Under the pieces are notes generated by a model, which had not been told where the DNA came from, did not search any database, and saw only the letters and a program-made list of their open reading frames with translations. 64,000 nucleotides of DNA. Source: Moringa oleifera. Taxonomy: Eukaryota; Streptophyta; Magnoliopsida; Brassicales; Moringaceae. Both the position numbers and the translations under genes were made by a program. Shown here in pieces: positions 48,030-61,329 of the stretch; within the stretch, counting starts at the first letter, position 1; every line of letters starts with the position of its first letter. The stretch is taken from assembly GCA_021397835.1 (NCBI GenBank), contig JAJFZO010000396.1, positions 1,674,001-1,738,000 of the forward strand. The letters are read 5' to 3'.

Positions 48030-50720
48030 CAATCTTTAATTCAAGAAAATAGTATCAATGATCCAAATCTTTAAGTTTAAATTGGAAGTGTAAAAATAGC
48101 TTAAATTCTTAAATAAACTGTACATTAAGGCCATGATATCATCAACATGACATAAAATTGCAAGAAAAGAACTAACAAAACTCTTTATGAACAAGGAATA
48201 ATCTGATTTAGAGGTAGTGAAACCAAATTGCATCAAACTATAGTAAAGTTTGTAATACAACTAACAAGCCTATTTAAGGCTATAAATGGACTTATACAAC
48301 CTATAAACTAGTTTTTAACCTAGCAAGTTAGCTATTGACTTTGTAGAATATCATGGAGGTAAATCCACATATACTTCCTCGAGGAAATCACCATTAAGAA
48401 AGGCATTATCAATATTTAGTTGAACCAAATCCCAATTTTTCACATGAGCTAGTACTAGGAGCACTTTTACTGTGACAAATTTAGAAACAAGAGAAACATT
48501 TCAAGAAAGTCTAGTCCTCCCTACTACTATAATCTTTGACAAAAGACATGCTTTATATTGATCAATTGAACCATCTATGTTATACTTGGTTTTGAAAATC
48601 CATTTTTGCATCCAATGTCTTATGTACTTGAAGGAAGGGATGTCATTGACTAGATATTATTAAGTTCCAAGACCTCAAGTTCAGTTTGCATGACTACTTG
48701 CCATTCTAAATAATTGAACACTTAATGATAAAATTATGGCTCATAATTGATAGATAGATGGAGAATAGAAGTCTTGTATAGTACAAATAGGGAATCATAA
48801 AATTACTCCTAATGTAATGATATGTGACAGAAGGAACAACCCTAAAAGCTTAAGTAAAAAAATGCATAATGATAATCCCGAAGACAATGAGGTTTAAAGA
48901 TTTGATTTGTTCATCTAAGAGTTATGATTAAAGGATCACAATTAAAGTCTATTGGAGGCTTAATTGATTGCATAATAGCAAGATCAATACTTAAAGTGTC
49001 AAAACTACCTAATTTCTCTATGATGAGGCTGTTACATTTATTAAGACATTAGAGGAAGAAAAAATTAATAGTATAAGATCTAGAAAAAGGTCAATCAAGT
49101 CATCAATAAGAACAACCTTATGAAAATAAACAACTGTTGGTTTTGGATATCATAGAGCTTATAATCCTTCATCTTAGAGGAATAACCAAGAAACATATAA
49201 AGGCAAGAACGATAAGCAAATTTAGTTTTTGTACAATAAATGTCATAGCAAAGGCTAGGCAACCAAATACCTTGAAATGAGAATAATTTACATTAGTATT
49301 ATATAAACGTTCAAAAGGGGTTTTATTCTCCAACAAAGAAGTAGGAGTATAATTGATGATATAAGTTGCTATTAGAACATATTTTGTTTAAAATTTCAAG
49401 AAAACTCTAAACTAAAAATAGAATGCTTGAGCCACATTCAAAAGGTTTTGATGCTTTCGTTGAATAATAGAATTATAGTAAGGCTTTTTTGTGCAAGAAA
49501 ACTAGTATAGAAGACCATGAGATTGGTAGAATCCTGTGAACACCAATTCAGTGGCATTGTCAAACTTATGCCTTTAATTTTCGTAATGAATTGAGTTTTA
49601 ACCATTTTGAAGAATTTAAGAATGATTTGTTGGACATCTAACTTATGCTTGAGGAGGTATATCCATGTAAATCGAGAATAATCATCAACTAAGGTAAGAA
49701 AATATCAAATATCTATATGAGAAATGATATTATAAAGGCCTTGAATATCACATATATCAAGATAAAAGGAGACTTAGACATATGATGGTGAGATTCGAAA
49801 GATGAATGCCTTTACTTAGTCAAGGGAAAAATATAACAAGGCCCATCATAGTTAATTTAATTTTTCTACAATAGTTACAATCTTCTAGTGAAAATGTACC
49901 AAAGCTTACTATGCCAAGTATGCATTGACACTTTGTTTATATAGCTAGTGGCAGTGTGGTTTTTAATAGCCCAAACATAGAGCCCTCAAATGCTTTTACC
50001 CCTGCCAATCATCTTCTTGTTATTGACATCCTAAATTAAAAAATAATCATGAAAGAAACTAATTGTAAGTGGGAGTATCCATCAAGAGTCAATTAAATTG
50101 AAATTGGGGTATAAATAAGACATTTTCAAGTTTCAAACCATGATTGAGCTCAACATTACTAGAATAGTGAACTGGAATGCAACTATTATTAGAAAAGACA
50201 ATTTTGACATTCACTAGTAATTTTAAATCTACAAATGTTATTGCTATGGAGCAAATGTCTACTCCCCCCTAAGTCAATAATGTAGTGGCATGTTTGAAAA
50301 AAATTATGATTGAAAGAGACAGAAAGACAAATACCTATAGTGTAAGTAGTGACTGCTGGTGTAGTTTGCTAGGCAATAGTTTACTATCTAGATGTAGGCT
50401 ATGATGTTGAATTTAGATGTTGTGCAAGCATGTTCAAGAGTTATTGACACTGTTTGCCATTGAGAGATTAGAAGAAGTTGTTAGATAGGCCTAAGCCATT
50501 AGGATACTAGCAGTTAATGATCCTTGGCTACTTGACGAACTACTACTGCATTACTATGAGAGCTATGACAATCTATACCTTTCAACTTGTATTCAAGTGG
50601 ACATCCGTGAGTTTTAAAAGCATCTATCAATCGTATGACCATGAATCTCGATATGAGTGTAGTATGATCTACTTTTCTTTCATCCTTTAAAGTTGCCAGA
50701 TTGACTCCATGAACCAAATA
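48030..50720 (-). pseudogene. Copia gag-pol relic
   Basis: Reading - from right to left, a gag zinc-knuckle remnant lies at 50717-50514, with FKTHGCPLEYKLKGIDCHSS. A protease/pre-integrase phrase HYIIDLGGSRHLLHSNNIC is near 50290-50230. Reverse transcriptase follows: VQLNIDNAFLNGDFLEEVYVDLPP at about 48430-48360, and LYYSLMQFGFTTSKSDYSLFIKS with ILCHVDDIM at 48250-48120. The catalytic YVDD box is HVDD. Reading frame is lost between these blocks. Confidence 0.7.
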
Positions 50721-51615
50721 CTTGCTTTTGTGTATCAGTAATTTTTAGTAGCAAAAGCCATTGTGTTCAACTGATCAGTATTATTAGATGCATTGATGCC
50801 AATTCTTAAACAACTAGTGCAATGATCTTATTAATAAGAGGCATAAGATCCATTGGTACTAACTGGCTGTGTACTCAGAATAGGACTCATTTGTAAGCCC
50901 GTAAGGAATTACATCACATATTCTAGTTGAAAGTAAGATGTGAATTCTTTCAATCCACCATAAATGCATTTTCTACAAGTGCTACAAATCTATGATTATT
51001 CAATTCTTCCCAAATAGTTTTCAATTTTGTGAAATAAGTACTGACATAATCTTATTTTTGTGTTAAATGTACCAAATCATGGTGTCTTGAAAAATACAAG
51101 GACCATTTTATTATGGAAAACAATCTCAATGATTTGCCAATATTTTATATGTACTCTCAACAAATATAAGATTGGTAGATTTTTTAATGGATGAAGTCTA
51201 GAATTTAAGAGATTACAATATTATCACTCCGTGTCCATGAATAAAATATATCAAGGTTAGTATCTTTTGGTTTTTTTTTTTGGATAGATTTGTTGATGAA
51301 ACCTAACTTATTCTTGATAGAAAGAGCAACAAACATGACTATACTCTAAGATGCGTAATTGTCTCGATTAAAGAACTATGAGACAAGAACAATCTCGAGA
51401 TTGTTAAGAGTGATGAAGCAAATAAAGACTCAAGGGATCTTCGACTGTTAATTGACTCCTAATAAAGCTTGAGTTGTTAGATTTGGTGAAACTTGGCGTT
51501 GCCATCGCAATAAGGTAAGAATGAGGGAGTTATAAGCTTAGTTGGAAGGAGAAAGCTGACCAAAAAATTTAATAGTGACAAATCATATTGAGCGAATTAT
51601 ATATCGTTGATACCA

Positions 51616-51836
51616 TATTGAAGCTTGGTTGAATACTAGAAATGGAAAAATGATAGAAAAAGAAAACTAATATGGAGAACAAAGACAAAGCCAAAATGAA
51701 TCTTTTTTCCAACTTAATCACACGTTGTACTCACATAGCCTATTTATATATAATCGAAACCAATGATACAATGACCTATGAGATTAATTCTAACTAACAA
51801 ATTTACTAATCAATAAATTAATCAATAATACTAATA
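51616..51836 (-). repeat. 5' LTR of copia element
   Basis: About 221 bp, starting TATTAG (51836) and ending CAATA (51616) on -, next to the primer-binding site. It is about 26 bp longer than the 3' copy, owing to AT-rich insertions. Confidence 0.75.
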
Positions 51837-51841
51837 AAAAT

Positions 51842-54186
51842 AAAAATAAAAGTAATTTAATAAACAATGATACAAATTAAAAATTTTTTCATCTCATTTT
51901 GTCTCGTTTTGTTCATATTTTTCACTAAAATTTAATTTATTATATAAATAAAATAAATTAATTCAAAAATCTAATTCGTGTTGTATAAATTTGTTGCACA
52001 ATATTTAAGTCAATATAAAGTTTTTGAGTCAAAAACTTTCCATCTGTCACAAAATGTGTTTATGACATTATACAATGAAATATTATTAAAAATAATTTAA
52101 CATACATGTTTTATATTTAATAAAATATAAAATTATTTAAATAAAAAAATTCATAATTACAATTATATCATTAAGTTTTAAGAAAAATATGTCATATTTT
52201 CTGTGTATATACAAGCAATACAGCACTAATTCCTTCCGTGTCTAAAACCACTAATCCACCCTGCCACAGATCGTACCTTCCCTATTTGCCTATCCAAAAT
52301 GGAAATTTTACCCTGTCCATGCCCCTAATTGTAAAATTAATTTACCTCAATTGAAAAGTTACCCATCACATTTTACAGTTTGAATTTACCACAAATAGAA
52401 AGGATAGATTGACTAATTAAATTACATCGAGTCCAAATCTGTAATTTTCTCAAACATCAAGCCCAATATGTAAGTCAATAGGCCCCTGAAAAGAATATCA
52501 AATCAATCAATAGAAATACACCACGTGGCAGTAGAACACTCCAGTGGCCGAGGAAGAGTTGAGTTTGAAAAGAACAGAATAGACGGTCCAAGGGAAGGAA
52601 TGCTTATAAAGTAAAACTGAATTTACCTTATATTCTGGTCTACCTTTGTGAACCAAATATCTTCCCGTTTTAGTATTAAATCTCACGGTCCTCTCTGGTC
52701 ACACGTGGACCTTCCTTGGTCAATATTACATTTATGCAAAAAAATTCAAAATTTTTAAGTAATTTATTTAATTTTCAATGTTGAATAAGACTAGAATAAA
52801 ATACTTAATTAGATTACAAAAAAAATGTAGTAAAAAAATATAAAAATTTTGATCTTCCAATAATACCCTTGAACTATTATCAATGCTATTGTATTTTTTG
52901 TTTAATTTCTTTAAATTTAATTATGAGATTTTCCAATTATACCCTATTTTTAGTGACATTTGAGTTTTTAGTGGATTGTAAAACTATAATGTGTTAAATC
53001 CTTTTTGTAAATTATATATAATAATAAAAAAATATGTGCAATATTTTTCTAGGAAAAAGTTAGTATTTTAAATTTCATATGCTTTAATAAATTATAAAAA
53101 AATATCAATTCAATCATTTTTTTAGACTGTACACACACAAAGAATAGGGATATCACACTACCTAATAAAATCTCGATAATTTTATTAGACGTGGAACGAT
53201 ATATATCTACGATAATTTTATTAGGCGTTCAACAATATGTATCCTACATATACATGATAATCTAATGATCTGGGTTATAAGAACAGAATCATTTTGTATG
53301 TTATTTTCATGTACATATTATAACATATTATAATTATGAACGGTAATAAAAGATGTTGGTTCAGATATAATATCGTCGGTAAAACTTAACCGTCAAGCTT
53401 TTTATATTTATAGTTTATTTATATTTCGGACATGTGACTATTTTGAAATACTTTAAAAGGTAATTACAGTAAGATTTTAGATTAAATTAAAATAACATAT
53501 GTTACTTTATTATACATTAATGAAAATACTAATAACAACGCATCTAATTAATTAGCATGAAAATTTCATGCACGTCGATACTTTGTTATGATCGTAAAAT
53601 AAAAAATTATTAAAATTTAATTTATTTTTATTAAAAATAAAACTTATATATTTATTATTCATATATTTATTTTATAGATACATTTTTTTATTTAATAAAC
53701 CTAATGGTACGCTACAACACATATTGTATTGGGTTCTGTGATGATGTAAAAGTTGTTCTATTTTCATGAATTTGGAGAAATGTTTTGAAGGGAGAAGGAG
53801 AGAAATGGTATTTCAAGTTTACAACAAAACAAGCGTCATGATTAAAAGCAACAAAAATAATGTGTTGAGGGCAGCTTAGTCATTTCCCTTCCGTGAGTGT
53901 TTCATCTCCCTTGTGCGGCGCATGGTTCCTGTAAACGGAAGATGAACACGGTCTTGATCAGACATGTTCCTGTGTACCAAAGAACATGATAAAGTGGATA
54001 CTTGACCACTTAGGATTAGTTGAATGAGTCAACCTTCTACTTTTGTCTAATTCTTGAGTTTTATGTCCAATTATTACAGTTACAACTCTAGAACTGATCG
54101 CTTCTGATCATACCCGAAAACCAGAAAAAACAAAAACAGCCTTTTCCGAAAACCGCCGTCGCTCAAGCATTTCAGCCTTCTTCCAC
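51842..54186. other. Intergenic and upstream region of VIM-like gene
   Basis: No gene seen. Two G-box hexamers CACGTG occur at 52522-52527 and 52702-52707, 1.5-1.7 kb upstream of the next TATA box. That is too far to assign to it with confidence. Confidence 0.4.
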
Positions 54187-54194
54187 TATAAAAG
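54187..54194 (+). promoter_or_regulatory. TATA box of VIM-like gene
   Basis: TATAAAAG lies 174-181 bp upstream of ATG 54368, implying a leader of about 150 bp. The leader contains a CT-rich run (54258-54280). Confidence 0.65.
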
Positions 54195-54367
54195 GCTCCT
54201 GCGAAGTGCGAACAGCATCAGTTTGCTATCAACAAAACAGCAGCAATCTCACTTTTGTTGTCTCTCTTTCTCTCTCTGTAGCTCAGTGGCCGTGTTTCTC
54301 TCTCTACTGTGCGGAGAGTCAATTACTTTCATCTCTCTTTGTTGTGTCTTTTCCAAAGTGTACTCTA

Positions 54368-57300
54368 ATGGCGCAAGTTAGCCAACTACCTTGCGACGGA
54401 GAAGGCGTGTGCATGCAGTGCAAGGAATTTCCCTTGGAGGAGGAGAAGGTAACGTGCGCCACCTGCGTCACCGCATGGCACGTCACCTGTCTCGACGTGA
54501 CGTTTCGCCCGGAGACCTTGTCCTCCTTGCCCCAGTGGGAGTGCCCCGACTGCACCATCTTGGTGGAGCCGTCCGAGTTGACGACCACCGTAGCAGCTGC
54601 TGGTGGTTCTATGGGCGGGTTGGTCGCCTTAGTCCGAGCGATCGAGGCGGACACATCGCTAACAGAGGAGGAGAAATGCAGGAGACGCCAGGAGATTGTG
54701 GGTGGAAGGGCGACTTCCACTAAAGCGAATAACAAGGGAAAGCATATGATGGCGGGGGACGATGACGCCGATACTGACGATGAGGATGACGTGTTGGCAA
54801 GCTTGTATTGTGTCTTCTGTTTTCAACCACTAGACAGTCCTGTCACGGTGAGCTTTCTCTCTCTATCTCTCTTTCGTACTTTTTTTGTTTGTTTTTATTA
54901 ATTTTCAAATTGTGTGGATACATGCTATTGTTCTTATTGTGATGTATAGTTGCGAAGCACATTGGTTTGTTCATTTGTTTCATTTCGTTGGGTTTCCATA
55001 ATTTCTTTTTCTTTCTTGCATTGTATAGCTTTCGTTTTCCTTTTAAACTACATCTTACATGCGTTTATCTTCATCTCCTTTTATAGTTAAATGCAGGGAT
55101 TACATTTTATGACTATCAGAGCTTTATATTTCTGTTTAGATCTTTCTTTGAGGTGGCCGGAGGTAGGGACTCTTTTGTCGATCTTCTATTCAAGTGTGTT
55201 TAGATTTTTGGATCCATGAAACTCTTGTCTGTGCCTCAAGATTGAAGGATACCAGAGATGCTTTTCTTATACAATCACTTGATATTAGTCTTGGTTCGGT
55301 CAAGCTTTTTGATGTTCCAAAGAGTTTCGCCATTTTTTGTTTTCAGGATTCCGGCATCAGTTGTTTGCCATTGGAGGGATCAAATATCTATTATACGCTA
55401 TCTTACCTGTGAATAATCAATCAGTGCAGAAGTTATGGGGAAATGATGTCGTCGACCACTTTTGATTCTTATTGTTGATTGTTCCTTTGTTTTGTTTAAT
55501 GAGTGATAGATTTTACAAAATGTTAACAAGGTTCTTGTTCTATATTGCTTAATGCTTCCAATTTATTAAAATCCTAGTTTTGCACGGCAATGGAGATGTT
55601 GATTGAGAGAACAAGTTGGCCTTATCTTTAAGGATTGGTCATCTTTTCTTGTTTTTTCAGCTCCTGTGTGGACATAATTTCTGCCTGAGATGCTTGCGGA
55701 AGTGGCTCAGACAAGGGAAGCTAACTTGTGCAAATTGTCGCAGTGAAATACCAGACCGAATAAGATTGAATCCAAAAGTCAATCGTGAGCTCGATATTGC
55801 CATTGAAATGATCATCAAGATAGTGAAATCAACTGATGCTCTGAGTAATGAAACCAGGCCTGATAAGCCCAAGACCACCGAGACGGCTACTCAAAGAGGT
55901 AATGCTCATGCTGTCCCTGGCAAAGGTTTGTGACTCTGCGGATTGATGATTTTGGCCTTTCCCTGCCTGAATAGATGCAGAAATTGTGCCTGAATGGGAG
56001 TCCTGGACAGACAGGCAGGATTGTATTCAATCAGGTATATACTGTAAACATGTAGCCGTCATCAATACACAATTAAAACAAGGGTGGCAATCAGTTGTGC
56101 TGTCCGGAGAGCATCAAGATAATCAAGATAATGGAGACTGGTTCCTTTACACAGCAAGGTGTGTTCTAATAGGACCATACTGTTTGTTCCAACCCGACTG
56201 TTTTATGAGTTTGGTTCTGAAATTTTCATCGATATCTTCATTGTCAATATCCTGCTGCTTGAAGCATTTCCTTCAGCCATATTTGTCAATTACTTTCTAC
56301 TTTAGCTTCCTCATATCACTGCTCAATTGGCGATTACTATCTCTTTAGTTTCCATTTATAGTGTACGTTTATCTTTGGTTCCCCATTATTATCTTATACA
56401 TGTACATGTGTTCTTGTGTTTTTGTGATGCAGTGACAGGAGAGACCTTAGTGGCAATGAAGGGACAAGTGAGCATCAGTCTTCTAATCAGACTTCCATTG
56501 AGGCTCTTCAACACAGTTGCCTCAAAGGTTACCCTGTCTGTGTTGTCCGGTAATTGATTATCACATCCAACAATGTCATTTCCAAATGAATGTGATTAAG
56601 GGATGTGAATATTTCTATCTGCAAGCATACTTCTAAGTTTATTAATCTTTATTTTTACCATTTTTCTTATCACTTGAGAAGGTCTCACAAGGCAAAAGAT
56701 TCTGCATTCGCACCGGAAAATGGAGAGCGTTGCGATGGATTTTACAGGATTGAAAAATGCTGGCGTAAAGCTGGAGAAAAGGTAAGTGCAAGCTATCAAT
56801 TATGTCTAAACTTTCGATTTAGTGATCTTGCAGAGTTAACTTACGGCTAATGGTTTTGCTTATTAGGGATTGGTGGTTTATCAATTCTTATTTGTTAGAT
56901 GCGACAATTACCCAGCTTCCTGGACAAGGTTGATATCTGCTCATTCAGATAATAATATTTGTCTTTATTATATTCTCCATGCTTGAATTGCTCTTAATTA
57001 TCTTAACTACAGCGACGGGCATGGAGACAGGCCAAGGCCTTTGCCAAATATTGAGGAGCTGAGCGAGCCAGTTGATGTAAAGGAACGACAGGAAGATCCT
57101 TCATGGGGTTTTGATGTGAGCGTAATTCAATTTCTTTCTTCATATTATAAGTTTATTAACTTAACAGCTTATTAATAACGTACCCTGAAAGTTCTTTGTA
57201 AAAATGATACTATATCTAGCTAGAAAATTTATGTATTTTCATTCATTTTCTTGTGAGAAACAGCTTTTTTTTTTATTCTTACCATGCATGGATTATTACG

Positions 57301-58170
57301 TGTTTTCTTTTGCTTGTACGTAATAAATTTTAGCTTCTTTCAGGAGGAAAACGGACGCTGGAAGTGGTTTAAACCTCCATCTCCGGCCAGTAAAAAGGCA
57401 GAGGTGCGGCCGCAGCGAAGGCTATGGAAATCAGTGGAAGCACGGAAGAAAAGTTTAAAGAAGAAGATCTTGAGAGGTCTCTCTCGTGTGTATCTCGATT
57501 TTCAGATTTTGGCATTTGTTCTGCTTTGTGGACTAGGAGTTGGTTCTGTAATATGACTGAGTACCAGTTTATCTGAAGAAATTTTCTACTGGAAGATGGA
57601 TCTCTAGTTAATTTATTAGTGATACATCTTTTTGTTCACATTTCTGTGTTTCCATTTTCCAGAATTTGGTTGCTCTCTCTGTAAAAAACTGATGACTTTT
57701 CCAGTGACAACACCTTGCTCCCATAACTTCTGCAAGGAATGCCTCAAAAAGGCTTTTGCTGGTAAGGAAATCAGAACAGAGAGGAGCAGTGGTGGAAAGA
57801 CACTTCGGCCGAAAAGGAATGTCATGCCATGCCCCGAGCCGGGTTGCCCAACTGATCTTGCTGACTTCCTGCATGATCTCCAGGTCTGATGATTTAATGC
57901 AGAACTTCCTTTGATCTTTAAGCATGATCATTCCAATTCTGCAGATGGGAATGGAACTTACATGATGGAGTTTATGGACAGGTTAACAAGGAGCTAGCAA
58001 TGGCTGTCGAGTATTTGAAACAGAGGGCGAAGGGGACTGAAGTGAAGGAATCAAATGAAAAAGAAGCAGATGGCTCAAAAGGAACTGGTGACTGTAACCC
58101 GGTGGACACTGAGAAATCTGCAGAAGCAGAAGGGGAGAATCATCCACCGAAGAAGCAAAAATTAACTTGA
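54368..58170 (+). CDS. VIM: ORTHRUS/VIM-type E3 ubiquitin ligase (PHD-RING-SRA-RING), divergent
   Basis: Ten proposed exons: 54368-54847, 55661-55898 (or 55925), 55975-56158, 56433-56549, 56682-56781, 56867-56928, 57013-57115, 57344-57476, 57663-57883, 57982-58170. This gives 608 (or 617) residues against about 620-660 for the family. An N-terminal PHD has C15-x2-C18 to WECPDC at 57-62. RING 1 starts CVFC148-151 and spans exons 1-2 (CGHNFCLRC, CANC). The SRA occupies exons 3-7 (DWFLYTAS, RDLSGNEG, GYPVCVVRSHK, YRIEKCWRKAG, GDRPRPLP). RING 2 is in exon 9 (CSLC, CSHNFCKEC, CPEPGCP). VIM proteins bind hemimethylated CG through SRA and ubiquitinate histones to maintain methylation. Oddities: the SRA N-terminus is missing from the spliced product, and the NKR finger reads NEG. 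It may be a diverged paralogue or an early pseudogene. Confidence 0.8.
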
Positions 58171-58480
58171 AGTGGAGGAGAAGGAAGCTAATGTGCAGAC
58201 CCCTAATGGCTATGAACCTGGAAACCCCAGTGCAGGAAGTTCCAGTGGTTGACTTGTCTTCTCTGTTAAATGAAGCTGCTGATGATCAAGGTTGCCCATC
58301 ACAAACTGCAGCTGGACAGGAAGCTGAAGTGCAAAACCCTGGTGCCTACGAACTCGGAAACTCCAAAATCTGGCGTTGCTCAAGAAACAGTACAGAATAT
58401 GATGAGAACGAGCAAAGTTATGGCTGAGCCAGAAGCCTGCAGACAGGTCCTTGGAGTTAGTAAGCAAGCATCATAGAAGT
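58171..58480 (+). other. Degenerate acidic-tail repeats after the VIM-like stop
   Basis: Beyond TGA 58168-58170, two related segments follow: EANVQTPNGYEPGNPS in one frame (about 58186-58233) and EAEVQNPGAYELGNSK in another (about 58323-58370), 137 bp apart. They look like duplicated C-terminal tail units now out of frame, probably 3' UTR today. Confidence 0.5.
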
Positions 58481-61329
58481 AGATTTTGCAGTCTGGCTAT
58501 ATAGATATATTGATCATTTCACGATTCATCATGTCATATTCATGATGCTATCTAAATAATGATCTTAGAAATATGAAAACCTAACCTTCCAGTAGGATTT
58601 TATATGGATTTGAGGTGTATTTTTAAAAAAAAGAAGCTAATTTTTTATATAATTTTTTATGTTAATGTGAAAAATATATAATAAAAATTATTTATTTTAT
58701 TAAATTTTAATGTATTAATATTTATTTAAAAATTAATAAAACTCATATTAATAGAAGATATTAATTTTGAATGAAAATCTAGTTGTGCTCTTAATCCTGA
58801 ATGAGAATTGACTTTAGTTGTGCGCCATTATTGTAATGTTTGTTGCACATTAATTGCCTCAGCTATTGATCTATGCTTTTTCATAGAGAAAGTTTAAGGT
58901 TACATCAATCATTTTATTGTCAAGATTGTGATTTTTTATTTAAATTGTATTAATATTTTATAAAAATATTTAAAAAATAATTTAAAAAATTAATTATTAA
59001 AATTTTATTTATTTATTTATAATAATATAATAAATTATAACTTTTTAATTAGAAATAAGAATAATTAATGCAAACAGAAATTTCTGTGGGCATTTTCTTT
59101 TAATTTGTCTTTGGAACTTGGACTACTTAGTGCGCTTATGTCATTCTTTCGAGTCTTTTGAAACATTTGGGTTGCACTGAAAAACACTTTCTCTTGTGCA
59201 CGATACCTTAGGATAATTGTTTTTAATTTCTTATAAATATTATTTGTTACTGTATATATATATATATATGTATATAACAACAAAAAAAAATATAAACACA
59301 CAAGATTACAAAATTATATCATAAATAATATTTGGAGAGTTTTATAAATGTTAAATTTTGGCTCGAAAATGGATTTACTGAGAGCAAGGAAGAGCAAAGA
59401 AAAGTATAAGTGCCATTGATACATGTAAATTTCCATGAGGGAGTGAGTTAAAGGAGGTTGCATCTTTAAACAGTATTAATACTTTACTAATATTATTTAA
59501 AGACAATAAGATCACAAAACATGAGTTTGATGGTTCTAAGAAGGCATAAAATTTTGAGTTAATTATATTGAAAGAACCAATATTTTAGGTATAGTATCAA
59601 ATTGAAACTTATATAAAAAATTTCATCAAGTTAGTACTCACATAAAGTGCAGTTTGCAATGTGGGACTTTCGTCAATAAAATCCGTTAAAATTAACTGCA
59701 TGGCTAGCTCACGTGATATCTGTACTATTGTTAAGTGTGCAATTACAATAAACACCTTTTCATAGTAAAATGAAGCAGAATTGCTCATAAATTAATGTAT
59801 GAAATTTTTTTCTTCTTCTATTAAATTCAAGTATCGATTGTTGCTGAAATCTGAGATTCAAGTACGCATCCTTAACTCCTTCACTTTGTTATTTCTTTCC
59901 ACATCGATAAATAAAATGGCTACAAATTCGTGTAAATTGAATAATAAGAAAGAAAAATTTTCATTTTTTAGGATTTCAAAATTCACCATTTTGAACCCGA
60001 TGCATACAATTTTAATATAAAAAGCTAAAGAAAAGGAAATTCACAGCTTATAGTTATGAGCAGCTGTTGGGTTGAGGAAAGACTAAACCCATTTCGCCCA
60101 AGAAGGATTGATGCAAAACCCACCAATAATGAATTTGAATTGCTAGATGGATCAGGTGTGATCTCTCGTGTCTCCACCATAATGCCCATGTTGAAATATG
60201 AAATGATATTGATTAGCAAAAAAAGAAGGAAACGAAATAACTAGACCCTGAAGGTGGGCGGGATTCTAACTAAATTGTAAAAACCGATGGTTATGTTAGA
60301 AAAGGGTATTCTCGTCTCGTTTAGTGGGAGTGAAGTTTATGGAGTGTAAGTAACCAAAGGCAACAAGGGGTTTGAAAAAATAAGGTATATGTGGTTATAT
60401 TGAAACACGTAATGAGGGAGTTATGGAGTTAATTCTAACGGGTTTCGTTGATAGAAGTCCCGCATTGCAAACTACAGGTAATGTGAATCTTAATTAGATG
60501 CAATTATTTATGTAAGTCCCAATTTGATACTGCAACTAAAATGTAAGTTCCTCTAGTGTAATTAACCATAAAATTTTCACGTGGTGTTTGTTATATGTTG
60601 AAAAAGAAAAAATAAAAGTTTAAATGGAAAGAGGTATAGTTTTTTTTTTTTTTTAATGAATGGAAAGGTACTTTTCATTAAAGATGCATCTTTTCTCTTT
60701 TAATACATTTCTTTGAAAAGATACACTTCTTTCACAATCACCTTTAAACACTCATAAAAAGCCTTTTATATCCGTTTCTATGATTCAAAACAATTCATTC
60801 TTTTTTCCTCATTCTTTGAAAAACAAAAGCTTGTTTTTGAGATATAACAACAATAAATTGGTTCATTACTCTTGTGAATTGAAGTGCTACTTCCACGAGA
60901 AGTGATCATTGTATCTTGAGAGATATTCCATCAACCTAACAATACCAATTCAGGAGTAATTTTATCTTAAGGATATAAAGTTAAACTCTAATCTCAATTT
61001 AACACAAGTATAATGTTATATGTTGCAAGTTATTGTAATTTTAGTTCAACGTATTATTTATTTGATTATTTAGTTGAAATAATTTAACTCTTATTTTTAG
61101 TTGTCGATTTGTGTATTATTGTATAGTAAAGATAACAATTTTAAGGAAAAATTCGTACTTTATTTTCTTTATTCATTATTTTCAATCGTGATTACTATAG
61201 CAATCTTTTTTTATTGCGTACTTTATTTCGTCAATGGCAATATCATTTTAATGGTGTTATGCATGTTGCAAATTATTCAAGTCCATCCATGAATGTTTCT
61301 ACTCATTTTAGTCATAAGAAGAAGCAGAA
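58481..61329. other. Intergenic, no supported gene
   Basis: AT-rich. It has a TA microsatellite (59253-59269). A GC-richer patch at 60040-60260 has short frames on both strands, neither with introns or recognisable motifs. Confidence 0.5.

Larger units (their letters stand above)
47306..51836 (-). mobile_element. Ty1/copia retrotransposon, complete structure, degenerate
   Basis: On -, the 5' LTR is 51836-51616 and the 3' LTR is 47500-47306, flanked by the 5-bp duplication AAAAT (47301-47305 and 51837-51841). The primer-binding site TGGTATCAACG (51615-51605, initiator-Met type) directly follows the 5' LTR. A decayed purine tract (GAGATGGAC) precedes the 3' LTR. Inside are relics of gag zinc knuckle, protease/integrase and reverse transcriptase in the usual copia order. 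The total is 4.5 kb, normal for the class. Many stops and frameshifts make it inactive. Confidence 0.8.

Noticed and set aside
52522..52707. Two G-box CACGTG sites as VIM-like gene promoter elements
   Set aside because: They lie 1.5-1.7 kb upstream of the TATA box; two hexamers in several kilobases are not informative without conservation data.
60025..60244. Short frames on both strands in a GC-richer patch
   Set aside because: Neither frame has a motif or neighbouring exons; it could be a gene scrap, but I cannot support a call.
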